Notes: generated by a model from the letters alone, not told the origin. DNA of 64,000 nucleotides from Spiroplasma chinense (GCF_008086545.1 NZ_CP043026.1:1178001-1242000); one strand, 5' to 3'. Counted from the first letter of the stretch, positions 21,266-32,581 are shown. Numbers and translations: made by a program.

Positions 21266-22011
21266 GCCATTATTCCTTGTTCTATTATTTTTCTACATTC
21301 TTTTACATAATCTTTAGTTGGAGGTTCTACATCTTTTAAATAGAACTTCATTTTAAGATTTTCGTATTTTGGAACCATCATGTTATGGTATGGAAGCATT
21401 TCTAAACGTTCCATATTTTTAAGTTCACCTACAAATTCTCCTAATTTGTAAAGATCTTCTTTATCATCGGTTCACCCTGGAACTAAAACGTGTCTAATTC
21501 ACATTTTTGCTCCGTTTTTATCTAGAAATTTAATAGCTTGTAAAATATTTGTATTAGGTCTTGATGTTAAATTGATGTGTTTTTCATTATCTATATGTTT
21601 TAAGTCAGCCAAAACTAGGTCTGTATAACTTAAAAGTTCTTTTCATTTATCTTGGATTTTATCAACTTCTTGATAAGTACCAAAACATGTGTCTAAACAT
21701 GTATTGATCCCTTTTGCTTTTGCCGCTTTAAAAACTTCAATACAAAAATCAATTTGTGTTGTAGCTTCTCCCCCAGATAAAGTGATTCCACCATTTTTAT
21801 AAAAAGATTGATTTTTTTTGTAGAGAGCCATAATTTCATCAACCGTAATAGGTTTATCTTTTTTAAATTCTAGTGTTTCTGGGTTGTGACAGTATTTACA
21901 TCTTAATAGACATCCTTGTAAAAAAACTACAAGTCTAACCCCAGGACCATCAACTGCTCCAAAGGTTTCTATACTGCTATAATAACCGATTTTATTGTTG
22001 TTTTCACTCAT
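21256..22011 (-). CDS. pflA: Pyruvate formate-lyase activating enzyme (radical SAM)
   Basis: 251 residues. The radical SAM cluster motif CLLRCKYC (CxxxCxxC) follows ETFGAVDGPGVRLVVFLQG, and the SAM-binding GGITLSGGEAT is present. The enzyme abstracts hydrogen from the glycyl-radical residue of PFL. Of two possible starts, the ATG at 22009-22011 behind AAGGAG is preferred. It is the third gene after pflB and the small radical-domain gene, so all three parts of the PFL system are in one operon. Confidence 0.95.
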
Positions 22012-22070
22012 AGTATTTCTCCTTAAAAAAAGAGCACCTATTGAAGGCACTCTTGGTTTATAATTCCTAA

Positions 22071-22322
22071 TTACATTTTTTCGTGGAATGTTCTTGAGAT
22101 AACTTCGTCTTGTTGTGATTTTGTCAATTTAACAAAGTTAACAGCATATCCTGAAACTCTAATTGTTAATTGTGGATAGTTGTCTGGGTTTTTTTGAGCA
22201 TCTAATAAAACTTCACGTTTTAAAACGTTAACGTTTAAGTGGTGCCCTCCGTGTCCCATATATCCGTCTAACATGTTAACTAGGTTTTCTTTTTGTTGTT
22301 TTGAAACTTTTTGATTTTCCAT
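22071..22322 (-). CDS. Separate glycyl-radical domain of pyruvate formate-lyase (GrcA-like)
   Basis: 83 residues homologous to the C-terminus of PFL and to GrcA/Yfi[18 protein letters not shown], then [12 protein letters not shown] with radical Gly58, then the usual end ISRTFHEKM. It has its own ribosome-binding site (AAAGGA) and begins 50 bases after the stop of the large PFL gene, which lacks this region. The second ATG is preferred because the first is too close to the Shine-Dalgarno. In contrast to Escherichia coli GrcA, a spare for damaged full-length PFL, this product looks obligatory, because no intact PFL C-terminus exists here. Confidence 0.88.
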   Translation of the reverse strand: MENQKVSKQQKENLVNMLDGYMGHGGHHLNVNVLKREVLLDAQKNPDNYPQLTIRVSGYAVNFVKLTKSQQDEVISRTFHEKM

Positions 22323-22372
22323 AATTTTCATTCCTTTCGTGTAACTATTTTTATAGTTTAATTATACTACAA

Positions 22373-24445
22373 TTATTTGATTTTTGCATCTTCTGGGATT
22401 TCTCCTGAAACTGAGAAGTCACCTTGGATTACCATATCATCATCTTTTCCAAGTGCGTTTGGAATAACTGAGAATGTGTTTGAAATTCCATCAGCTGCAT
22501 GTTTGAATGGTAATTTTGAAACTGATGCCATTGAAGCAACAGCTCCTGAACAGTCACGTCCATGCATTGGGTTAGCTCCTGGAGCAAATGCTTCAGGGTA
22601 TCTTCTTCCACATGGAGTATCTCCTGTTGATTTTCCATATACTACGTTTGAAGTAATTGTTAATACTGATAATGTTGCGTGTGAATCTCTGTAAGTTTTG
22701 TGTGATCTTACTTTATCCATAAATACTTTAACAACTTCTTTTGCTAAACTATCTACTCTATCATCATCATTACCATATTTAGGGAAGTCTCCCTCAGTTC
22801 TATAAGAAACTACAACTCCGTTTTCATCTCTTACAGGGAATACTTTTGCGTATTTAATAGCTGAAAGTGAGTCAGCAACAACTGATAATCCTGCGATTCC
22901 AGTTGCAAAGAATCTGTACACGTTAGTGTCATAGAAACACATTTCTGCACTTTCATAGTAATATTTATCGTGCATGTAGTGAATTACATTTAAAGTATTT
23001 ACATATTTATCTGCAACTCAGCTCATCATGTTGTCGAATTTTGCTCAAACTTCATCAAAGTTCATAGCATCATCTCCTGTTTGAATTGGTTCAAATCTTG
23101 GAGATACTTGTTCTTTAGAAATTTCATCAATACCACCGTTAATAGCGTATAGTAATGTTTTTGCAAGGTTTGTTCTTGCTCCAAAGAATTGCATTTGTTT
23201 ACCAACTTGCATTGGTGATACACAACAAGCAATAGCGTAATCATCACCGTGTGTTACACGCATAATGTCGTCGTTTTCATATTGCATTGAAGAATATAGA
23301 ATTGAGTAGTTAGCACAGAATTCTTTAAATCCTTCTGGTAAGCTTTGAGATCAAAGAATTGTTAAGTTAGGTTCTGGTGATGGACCCATATTTGATAATG
23401 TATGGATATATCTAAAACTGTTTTTTGTAACTAAAGTTCTACCATCAATTCCCATTCCCCCGATTGATTCTGTAGCTCAAACTGGATCTCCTGAGAAAAT
23501 TTCGTTGTATGCAGGAGTTCTTGCGAATTTAACCATTCTTAATTTCATAACTAAGTGGTCAACTAATTCTTGAGCTTCCTCTTCTGTAAGAGTTCCGTTG
23601 TTTAGATCTCTTTCAACGTAAATATCCAAGAATGTTGCAGTTCTACCAAATGATTCTGCAGCACCATTGTTTTGTTTAATAGCTGCTAAGTAAGCTAAGT
23701 ATGTGAAGTTAAATGCTTCAACTGCATTTGCTGCAGGTTGACTTACGTCAAATCCATAACTTGCAGCCATTTTTGTAATGTCTTTTAAAGCTAGGATTTG
23801 TTCTGTAATTTCTTCACGTAATCTAATTTTTTCTTCAGTCATTTCTCCATCAATTAATGAAGCATCGTGAATTTTTTGTTCAATTAAGAAGTTACTTCCG
23901 TATAATGCTAAACGTCTGTAATCTCCAATAATTCTTCCTCTACCATAAGCATCTGGTAAACCAGTAACGATATGACTTTTTCTAATTTTTCTCATATCTG
24001 GTGTATAAGCATCAAATACTCCTTGGTTGTGAGTTTTTCTGTATTTTGTAAAGATTTCTTTTACTCTATCAGAAACTGTAAATCCATAAGATTCGTTAGC
24101 TTGAACAGCCATGTTGATTCCACCTCATGGCATTAGAGCTCTTTTAAATGGTTGGTCAGTTTGTACACCAACTACTTTTTCCAAGTTTTTATCTAAATAA
24201 CCTGGTGCATGAGAAGTAATAGTTGAAGGAACATCAGTGTCCACATCAAGAACACCTCCTGCATCTCTTTCTTTTTTGGTTAAAGCCATAACCATGTCTC
24301 ATAGTTTTGTTGTATTTTCAGTTGGGCCTTTTAAGAATGAATCATCCCCAGTATAAGGTGTATAGTTTTGTTGGATAAATCCTCTAACATCAACCTCATC
24401 GGTTCATTGCCCTGATTCAAATCCGTCTCATTGTTTAAATCGCAT
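22373..24445 (-). CDS. pflB: Pyruvate formate-lyase, main subunit without radical domain, 690 aa
   Basis: It cleaves pyruvate plus CoA to acetyl-CoA plus formate. The active-site pair Cys407-Cys408 is in [25 protein letters not shown]-like sequence near residue 105 and [20 protein letters not shown] near residue 640 are PFL-typical. The chain stops at residue 690, after [12 protein letters not shown] plus about 20 extra residues. Full-length enzymes continue about 60 residues to the radical glycine. A clean TAA, a 50-base gap and a ribosome-binding site then lead to the separate radical-domain gene, so this is a split enzyme rather than a frameshift. Start ATG at 24443-24445. Confidence 0.92.
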
Positions 24446-24720
24446 ATGTCTCTCTCCTCATTAGTTATTTTCTCACCTTTTTTAAAAAAAATTCTAAAAA
24501 AAATAAAGATTTTGAAATATGAAAAAAAATACCACACAAATCCTTATTTGGTATTTTTTTTCAGCAAATTTTTTAGTAAAAGTTATTTAAATTGTTCTTT
24601 ATAGCAATATTGGTAATTTTAATAACTCTTACAAAATATAGTTTTTAATTTTAAAAGGTTTGATTAAAATTAGTCAAAAAAAACACTCTTTATAAAGAGT
24701 GTTTGATCTTGTTTAAAAAA
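24446..24720 (-). promoter_or_regulatory. pflB upstream region and adhE terminator
   Basis: Two hairpins lie in this 275-base gap. AAACACTCTT-ATAAAGAGTGTTT with T8 (24676-24704) ends adhE. A second, ATACCA-N14-TGGTAT with long A and T flanks (24522-24561), sits about 80 bases before pflB. It is either a second terminator or an attenuator for read-through into pflB. Confidence 0.55.
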
Positions 24721-27327
24721 TTATTTTGCAAATTTTTTAATTTCGTTACCGTAGTAAGCGTCAATGTAAATTTGTTTGATGTCTTCGATTAATGGATATC
24801 TTGGGTTTGCCCCTGTACATTGGTCATCAAATGCATCTTCTGCCATCATATCTAGTGATTCCATGAATTTAGCTTCATCTACACCATAATCTTTGAATGA
24901 TGCTTTTAATTCAACTTCTGCAGTTAATTTTTGAACTGCTTCGATTAATGAATCCACTAATTCTTCATTAGTTTTTCCTTTTAATCCTAATTCTTTTGCC
25001 ATTTGAGCATATTTTTCCATTGAATTTTGTGTTGTGTATTGTGAGAAGTATGCTTGTTTTCCACCTTCTAATACACAAGCTGCGTTATATCTAATTACGT
25101 ATGGTAATAAAATTGCGTTTGCAGCACCGTGGATTACATCGTGGTATCCACCAACTTTATGAGATAATGAGTGAACTATTCCTAGGAATGCGTTAGCAAA
25201 TGCGATACCTGCGAATGCAGCCCCATTCATAACTTTTCCTCTAGCTTCTTTATCTTCTGAACCATTGTGGTAAGCAGCTGGTAGGTATTCCATAATGTTT
25301 TTTGCACCTTGAACAGCATAACCATCAGTGTATTCTGTTGACATAACTGATACATAAGCTTCTAAACAGTGAGTTAATGCATCTAAAGCAGGAGCGTTAG
25401 TTGCACCTTTTGGTACTGTTAATGTTAATTCTGGGTCAATAATAGCCATTTGTGGAGTTAATGAGTAATCTGCCAATGGGTATTTTTTGTGAGTTTCATC
25501 ATCTGTAATAACTGAGAATGGTGTAACTTCTGATCCAGTTCCTGATGTTGTAGGAATACATAACATTTTTGCTTTTTTGTTTGTTGCTGGATATCTAACA
25601 ATTCTTTTTCTAATATCTGCAAAAGTAACTGCTAAGTCTTTAAAGTCAATTTCTTTTCCATCATTTTCATACATTAATCACATTAATTTGGCAGCATCCA
25701 TTGATGAACCTCCACCAAATCCGATAATTAAGTCAGGAGCGAAGTCTCTCATTTTTTTAGCTCCTCTTGAAGTAGTTGATAACATAGGGTTTGGTTCAAC
25801 ATCATCATAAATAGTGTATTGAATTCCTAATTTATCTAATTGAGTAGTAACTCTTTTTCCGTATAATTGGTTAATGAATTTATCTGTTACGATGAATGCT
25901 TTTTTGATTCCTCATTCTTTTAAGTCGTCAAATGCGAATTCTAACGCACCAAATTTATGATAAATTCTTTCAGGCAATCTTAATCATTGCATATTTTCCC
26001 TTCTTTCTGCTACTGTTTTTACGTTTAATAGGTTCATTGGTCCAACGTTTTGTGAGAATGAGTTCCCTCCGTGTGTTCCACAACCTAAAGTTAAACTTGG
26101 TTCTAGTCCAAAGTTATATACATCCCCGATTCCTCCAAGTGATGAAGGTGAGTTGATTAATAATCTACCTGGGTTTAAAGTTTTAAATTGTTCAACTTTA
26201 TCTTTGTTTTTATCTGCATCAATTCATAATGATGCTGTATGTCCAGGACCCATTTTTAAGATATCTCTTGATTTTTGGATTCCTTCTTCAAAAGTTTTTG
26301 CTTTAAAGATTGCAGCATAAGTTGATAATTTTTCGTGAGCTAATGCTTCATCATGTGCTGTAGATTCTGCTTCTACTAAGATAAAACGAGTAGTTTCAGG
26401 AACAGTAATTCCAACTAATTCTGCAACTTTTAATGCACTTCTTCCTACTAAGTCAGCGTTTAATAGACCGAATTTTCCTTCTTTAAACATTGCTTTTCTG
26501 AATTTGTTTTTTTCTTCTTCTGATCTAACGATGTAAGTGTTTTTGCTTTCAAATAGTTTAATTACTTTATCATAAACTGATTCTAAAACTACTAATGAGT
26601 TTTCTGTAGCACAAACAACCCCGTTATCAAAAGTGTTTGATTGAATAATTGATGAAGTAGCTGTATCTAAGTTAGCTGATTCATCAATAAGTGCTGGTGC
26701 ATTACCTGCCCCAACCCCAATAGCTGGATTCCCTGAAGAATATGCAGCTTTAACCATTCCAGGTCCACCTGTTGCTAGAATGATATCTGCGTTTTTCATA
26801 ACGTAATCTGTACCTTCTAAGCTTGGTTCTTCAACTCATCCGATGATGTCTTTTGGAGCACCTGCTTTAACTGCAGCTTCTAAAACTATTTTTGCAGCTT
26901 CAATAGTACTTTTTTTTGCACCTGGGTGAGGTGAAATTATAATTGCGTTTCTAGTTTTTAATGCCAATAGACATTTAAAAATAGCTGTTGATGTTGGGTT
27001 TGTAGTTGGTATAACAGCTCCAATAACCCCGATTGGTTCATAAACTTTTTGAATTCCCAATGCTTTATTTTCGTAAAAAGTACCTACAGTTTGAAGATCT
27101 CTATATTTGTTATAGATGATTTCACTGGCAAAATGGTTTTTGATAACTTTGTCTTCAACGATTCCCATTGAAGTTTCTTCGTTTGCCATTTTTGCCAAAT
27201 AGATTCTATTTTCGTTAGCTGCTAATGCAGCTCTTTTAAATATTTCATCTACTTTTTCTTGGTCAAAAGTAGAATATTGTTCGTAAGCTTCTCTTGCTTT
27301 GTCAAACAATGCTTTGATGTTTTCCAT
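24721..27327 (-). CDS. adhE: Bifunctional acetaldehyde-CoA/alcohol dehydrogenase
   Basis: 868 residues, the normal AdhE length, after reading several TGA as Trp. The N-terminal half is a CoA-acylating aldehyde dehydrogenase with catalytic Cys239 in [10 protein letters not shown] and [12 protein letters not shown]. The C-terminal half is an iron-dependent alcohol dehydrogenase with [29 protein letters not shown] and [23 protein letters not shown] (metal histidines). It turns acetyl-CoA to ethanol and regenerates two NAD, balancing PFL-derived acetyl-CoA against the ATP-producing Pta-AckA route. Confidence 0.96.
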
Positions 27328-27495
27328 TATTTTGCATCTCCTTTTACTTTTTAATTATAGTACTTATGAAAATTTTTTTCATACTTTTTTTGCTTTTTTT
27401 ATTCTTTTGAAAGTTTTTTGCTTATTTTTTTAAAAAAGATTGAATTTTTCACTTAAAAAGTGTGATAATTATTAAATATACAAGAAATATTTTTC

Positions 27496-27534
27496 AAAAA
27501 AAACGACTTTGAATTAGTTCAAAGTCGTTTTTTA
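27496..27534. terminator. Terminator at end of the cobalamin operon
   Basis: AAAACGACTTTGAA-TTAG-TTCAAAGTCGTTTT, a long near-perfect stem with T6 on both strands. It closes the operon that starts at the riboswitch near 32.8 kb. Confidence 0.92.
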
Positions 27535-28062
27535 ATATTCAATTCCTTTTCGTGCAGTTACACCTTTTTCATAGTAATGTTTAATTTCTTTAACTTCACT
27601 TATAAGATCTGCAATTTCACTCATTTGTTCATAAATAACTCTACCTGAAACTGCAATTTCAATATTGCTTTTTCTGTTATTTATTATTTTTACAACATGT
27701 TCTTTATCAAAGAAACCATTTTCAATTACTCCAAGTAACTCATCTACTAAAATTAAATCTACAGATTCATCTTGAAGTAATTGCTCTAATCTTTCGAGAC
27801 CCTTTAATGATTCAACCTTAAATTCTTCCACCTCTTGAGGATTCATATCCCAGATAAATTTTTTAGAAAAGTGATAGAAGTTTTCCACCTCTACCCCAAT
27901 TTTGCTTAACATATCATTTTCAGAGGTTTTCATATTTTTTAAGAATCTTAAATATTTCACATTCATATTAGAACCCTTCGCTCTTAAACACATCCCATTT
28001 AAGACTGAAGTTTTACCTTTTCCATTCCCATAATAAATGTGAAAGCACCCTTTCTTATTCAT
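27532..28062 (-). CDS. cobO: Cob(I)alamin adenosyltransferase (CobO/BtuR family)
   Basis: 176 residues. The P-loop GNGKGKTS (12-19), the LVDELLGVIENG stretch (compare the LDE-x3-x2-G motif) and the terminal pattern VKEIKHYYEKGVTARKGIEY (compare KH-Y-.-G..A..GIE-Y/F) are all typical of the CobO type. It transfers the adenosyl group of ATP to reduced cobalamin, giving adenosylcobalamin. The start ATG 28060-28062 overlaps the preceding stop as TAATG; an ATG nine bases upstream is too near its Shine-Dalgarno. It is the last gene of the riboswitch operon. The likely user of its product is the class II ribonucleotide reductase at 58-61 kb. Confidence 0.92.
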   Translation of the reverse strand: MNKKGCFHIYYGNGKGKTSVLNGMCLRAKGSNMNVKYLRFLKNMKTSENDMLSKIGVEVENFYHFSKKFIWDMNPQEVEEFKVESLKGLERLEQLLQDESVDLILVDELLGVIENGFFDKEHVVKIINNRKSNIEIAVSGRVIYEQMSEIADLISEVKEIKHYYEKGVTARKGIEY

Positions 28063-29753
28063 TACTTTCATTTCCTTTCATAGATAAAGTATGTTATAAA
28101 ATTTAATCCTAAAAATAAAGTGAAATAAGTAATAAACATAGCTTCATAAACAACAGTTACTGATTGTTTTACTAAAACTGATTGTGATAGTTCAGAAGTT
28201 TCACTTGTAAAAATAAAATTGTGAGCTTGCAATGAAGTATCTCTTCTTGCAATTGCATCTGGTAATTCTATTTTTAAATAACTATTTAAAAAGGAATTTC
28301 TTAACTCTCCACTTAGATTTCAAATATCATCATAATTTGGATTTGTGTAACTTTTTCCAGCTCATAAAATTTCAAAATGCCTGAATATATCAACTTTATT
28401 TTTTAAGTTTTTATCTCCTAAAATTTTGTCTAAATTAACAACTGCTTTTACTTGATAATTATCAAATACATAAGAACTTTTTAATAGGTTTAAAAAGTAT
28501 CAATTGAAAACAGTTTGCATTGGCGTTTTAACATTTGCAACAACTGTATCTATTGTGGCTTGATTCTCATCAACATGACCATATGCAAATATGGTTCCAG
28601 ATCTTGTTCCTGGAGAAAAACTTATAATTTCATCCAATTCGTTATAGATTTGTATTCCCTTAGCAGAATTTGAAATATATTTAAAAAGAGAGTTGAATTT
28701 ACCATCTTCAATATTTTTTGATATTAGATAGTTTGAAAAACGGCTAATATCACAAATTCCTTTTGAGTAAATGTTATCTTTTTCGCGTCTTTTACCATAA
28801 TTAAACATTAGATCCACTTTATTACAATTTTCTTGTCACTCACCTGAGTATAATGAATCATCTATGCTTTTAAAGAAAGAATAAATATCGGGTGAATTCT
28901 TTTCTAACTCAGTTGCAATATTTGGGAAATAAACATCACCAAAATAAAATTCTCTTTCATATAAATCTCAAGTATAAAGTTGAGAGTTATGTCACCTAAT
29001 ATCTAAACCATTATATTGTTCTTGAAAAAAACTATACTCGTTGTTTTTTTCAAGAAAATCATTAAAATCAAAACCCAGTTTTGTTCTGATGTTTGCTGCA
29101 ACAAACTTTAGTTCATCTCTATATTTCATTACATTGTCATAAGAACTTGTATAACCTTTTGAATAAAACATTGGAGTTAAAACTAAAATGAACGGTATAA
29201 AAATTGAAACAAACATTGCAGCTATATAATGAATTGTTAAAATACTAATCATAGTAATTGTAAAAAACAAAACATCTACAAGATAATAAAATCCAAAAAC
29301 ACTTATAAATTTTGTGTTTACAAGTTCTTTAGGAGTGTTATCCATAATTGAAGAGATTGTAAAAAAAATTAAAAAACTTATTAATATTGTTGTAACTGTG
29401 ATAATTTTTGAAAGACCCATTCTCAAGAAAAACATATAACTTGTTTTTACACCTAGTCTTTTTTCGACATTATGAACTCCATCATCATATTGTTTTTTTC
29501 AAAATAAACTTATAACAAATAAATTTAAAAGCGCTAAAAATAATATGTCTAATGTAGTTTTAATATAAAAAGTCATTTTTACATTAAGGTTACCACTAAT
29601 GATACCTTGTCTGTAATTTTGATTTATAATGACTGGAAAAACAACATTATTTAAAATCAATAAAGAAATAGTAATTAGTATTGTATAGTCAACCAAAGCC
29701 TTTTTCATATTAACTTTAAACATTATGTTTATTATTTTAAGGTTATCTTTCAT
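28062..29753 (-). CDS. Membrane protein of the cobalamin operon (ABC-2-like permease), 563 aa
   Basis: Translated through TGA=Trp codons from ATG 29751-29753, which overlaps the ATPase gene by 11 bases. About five or six hydrophobic segments fill residues 15-210 (for example ITVTTILISFLIFFTISSI). A soluble part of about 320 residues follows, then a last helix (EAMFITYFTLFLGLNFITYFIY). With the adjacent ABC-2-type ATPase it should form a transporter, but the layout is not that of BtuC or EcfT. Substrate unknown; the riboswitch suggests cobalamin or a corrinoid. The layout resembles the membrane protein at 5.2-7.0 kb. Confidence 0.65.
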
Positions 29754-30495
29754 TTTCTATCTCCACTATATTCTTTAATTTTTCAATGTCTAGTTTTTCA
29801 TTTGGTACCAACTTAGAGTAAATTTGTTGAATTGACTCTTTGTTGGGATCGTATTTTTCTTTGTAAAGGATTTTTCCTTTATCAATTAAAATTAATTTAT
29901 TTATGTTTTTTTCTAACTCTTCAATGATATGGCTTGTAACCATAATAGTTATTCCATTTTCATTCAATAGTTTTAAAATATTCATAAATTCGATTTTAGA
30001 TTTAACATCTAAATTTGCTGTTGGCTCGTCTAAAATAATCATTTTTGGTTTAATAACCAAAATTGAAATTAGAAGAGCTTTCTTTTTCATTCCTGCTGAA
30101 AGTTCTTTAAATTTTTTATCAACATGTTTTTCAAAATTAAAGAACTCACATAACTCTTTTATTTTCTTTTCATAATTTTGTAAGAAACTTAATTCACAAA
30201 TATATTTAATATACTCATTAACTGTAAAGTTAAGTGGTATATTATTTGAATCTGGAAAAAAAGCCAGATTTTTTAGATTTTGATTTTCAAAGACACTTTC
30301 TCCATAATACAAAACTTCTCCTTGATTAATTTTTAATTCATTAAAAATTAATCTGATGGTTGTGGTTTTTCCAGCTCCATTGTCACCAACAAAGCCCACA
30401 AACTCACCTTCCTTAATTTCAAAGTTTATATCATGTAAAATTTTTTTATTTCTTATATCTTTGTATAACTTTTTAATCTCTAATATATTTTTCAT
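29743..30495 (-). CDS. ABC transporter ATP-binding protein (ABC-2/CcmA type)
   Basis: 250 residues with Walker A GDNGAGKTT (37-45), signature LSAGMKKK, Walker B PKMIILDEP and the switch VTSHIIEEL. The LSAGMKKK signature and lone nucleotide-binding domain are typical of exporters of the ABC-2 class, not of EcfA. Its ATG overlaps the stop of the S-component gene (TAATG). In this operon it pairs with the membrane protein downstream. An ABC-2 pair inside a B12-regulated operon is unusual. Confidence 0.88.
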   Translation of the reverse strand: MKNILEIKKLYKDIRNKKILHDINFEIKEGEFVGFVGDNGAGKTTTIRLIFNELKINQGEVLYYGESVFENQNLKNLAFFPDSNNIPLNFTVNEYIKYICELSFLQNYEKKIKELCEFFNFEKHVDKKFKELSAGMKKKALLISILVIKPKMIILDEPTANLDVKSKIEFMNILKLLNENGITIMVTSHIIEELEKNINKLILIDKGKILYKEKYDPNKESIQQIYSKLVPNEKLDIEKLKNIVEIENER

Positions 30496-31013
30496 TATAA
30501 GTACCTTGCCAAGTCATTTCTATATACATTGTAAATGGGTTTGTATAAAAAGTATGCTACTAAGAAATTTGAACATCCGTGAATTACATCAAAAATTAAT
30601 CCTTTAATTCAGTATGCGTAAAAAACACTTCAGTCAAAAAAAATTAAATTGACTGTGGCGTCAAGTGTTCCAAACATAAAACCAAACAAAGTATTAATTA
30701 AAACAAAGGTAAATCAATTTAGTGTTTTAGTTTTTCGTAGAATAAAAATCATTGTAATTAGGGTTGGTCATAAAATTAAGTAAGTAATATACCAAGTACC
30801 AAAACCTCACATTAATACATCTAATGTACAAAATACAATAGTAATTAGAAGTGCTTTTCAATAATTAAAAATTATGACAGAAAAAGATAATAGTAGAGTT
30901 GTAACTTCAACATTAGGAATGAAAGCTATCATAGTTTTTGTTGCAAAAACCATTGAGGCATACATTGCAACTAAAGCTATTGAATATGCATGAGAAAAAT
31001 TCTTACTCTTCAT
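30495..31013 (-). CDS. ECF transporter S component, probably for cobalamin
   Basis: 172 residues with about six membrane helices. Near the N-terminus ALVAMYASMVFATKTMI-F-PNVE resembles the conserved helix 1 of ECF S components, where small residues contact EcfT. VFCTLDVLMWGFGTWYITYL fits the CbrT/CblT-like group often found under cobalamin riboswitches. It binds the vitamin and needs a shared EcfA-EcfA'-EcfT module, which must be elsewhere in the genome. The start overlaps the preceding gene by 11 bases. Cobalamin specificity is inferred from the riboswitch and cobO. Confidence 0.75.
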
Positions 31014-31458
31014 CTATACTAGTCCCGTAAACCTCATATTTAAAAACAAACGAATTTGTCATTCCTAAATACATTGTCCCTGCACCTTCTCCACAAAAAT
31101 GACCTACTGCGTTTTTGCATGCGGAGTGCGTTTCAGAATAAATGAATCATGCTCTAGCACCCGGACCATCTTCTTGCTCTAATCCTTTTATTGCAATTAT
31201 CATCGTAAACTTAAATTTCACTTCTTCATCTTTCTTTAAGACTTCGTATAAGTTAAGACCAGCTACATCATTCACTTCTTTGTCTAGAATCAAATTATTT
31301 TCTGAATCATAGGCTTGATAATGCAAAGTACTTCCTACTGCACTTTCTCTTATTTGTCCTTTAAGTGAATAAAATTTATACACAAACAAGGAAAATAAAA
31401 TAGCTAAAATAACATTTGAAACTATTAAAATATTAGTTATTATTTTTAGCTTTTTCAT
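31003..31458 (-). CDS. Membrane-anchored DUF4430-like (transcobalamin C-domain-like) protein
   Basis: 151 residues. A single N-terminal helix (about 8-28, NILIVSNVILAILFSLFVYKF) anchors an extracellular domain of about 120 residues. That domain follows the DUF4430 pattern: AGLNLYEVLKK, AIKGLEQEDGPGARAWFIY, CKNAVGHFCGEGAG, then FVFKYEVYG. The same fold forms the C-terminal domain of transcobalamin and intrinsic factor and is frequent beside ECF cobalamin S components. It may capture B12 at the cell surface. The start follows AGGAGGAAAT. The assignment is by pattern only. Confidence 0.65.
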
Positions 31459-31466
31459 ATTTCCTC

Positions 31467-32552
31467 CTAATAAATTATGTTTGACTTTAGGTATGATCCT
31501 CAAGTTTCTAATCTATAATCTTCTACATTTGGTCAATAGAAATATGATTTAAACAATACTGAGTGAACTCCAAAATCATATTTTTTTTCAAATCATATTT
31601 TTTCTCCATCATTACTTAAAGTTGGTTTACCACCAGTATTTCAACTTGACATTGCACTGGCAACATCAAGTTCTAAAAAATTGTAATTTAGACTTAATTT
31701 TTCATCAATGATACCTGCAGTTCTTAATCTTGAAGAAATAAAATCAGTATTTAGTTTCTTAACTGTTTCTGTTGAGATTCATTGATCTTCATCTCAATCA
31801 CAACCGTTTTTATCTTCATCAAGAAGTTCTAAACAACTTCAATTGTTAGGATCTTTTTTAGCTCCATTAAAATCCAAAGTGATAAATACACTTTGATTAA
31901 TTGGTGCACCAGTACCATATGTCCAGTCAGTTATGTATCCAGCTTCAACAACTTTATCAATAATTGATTTGAAGTTATTTGCATCCAAATCTTTTATTGG
32001 ATCAAAATTTCAATCTGTTATTCCACCTTTTACTGTAAAAGTTTTATCACTACCTTTGAAATTTATATTAACTTTAAATTTCAAATAACTATAATCCGCT
32101 TCTGAACCAGGACCATTGTAGAGAGATTCTAAATCTCCTACCAATGTAAATTCTGTAAAATCAAAATCATTGATATTAAAGTTTGAATCACTATCTAAAA
32201 AACCATATACTCTTAAATTTGAATTAAATATGTCAAATATTTCTTCTTTAACATCGCTTAATTCTACAGTTTTGTTGGCCACTTTTTCTTTATTAGCTTT
32301 AACTGTATAGTTTGTTAGCATATAACTTTTTATATAAGAACCAACACTTGGTGTAAAAGTGGTTCATTTTAAATAAGCATTCTCATAAGTTTCTTTAGCG
32401 TTACTTACAGAGTTGTAACTAGTTAGTATCAAACCATCAGTTGTATTAATGGTTTTTGACGTTTCATTATTTGGTGTTCCACAAGAAATAACTTGTGTTA
32501 CGATTCCACTTGTCATTGAAAGAGAGACTAAAATACTAAGCATTTTTTTCAT
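31467..32552 (-). CDS. Lipoprotein of the cobalamin operon, 361 aa
   Basis: Signal peptide MKKMLSILVSLSMTSGIVTQ with lipobox VISC; Cys24 is the lipidation site. The mature part is acidic, Asn/Asp-rich, with many TGA=Trp codons, and has two loosely similar halves ending in ITDWNFDP and ITDWTYGTGAP. It is the first gene after the riboswitch (start after AGGAG) and nine bases upstream of the DUF4430-like gene. A surface receptor for cobalamin or a carrier is the simplest inference; no family is recognised. Confidence 0.7.
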
Positions 32553-32581
32553 ATTTTTTTCTCCTGTTATCTTATTTGTAG

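Noticed and set aside
22332-22372. Frameshift or assembly error splitting pflB
   Set aside because: The first part ends in extra residues and a clean TAA, and the second part has its own Shine-Dalgarno and start; no single-base change would join them.
29743-30495. EcfA ATPase of the cobalamin ECF transporter
   Set aside because: The signature LSAGMKKK and the neighbouring polytopic protein fit the ABC-2 class; EcfA proteins have LSGGQ-R-type signatures and come as a pair with EcfT.
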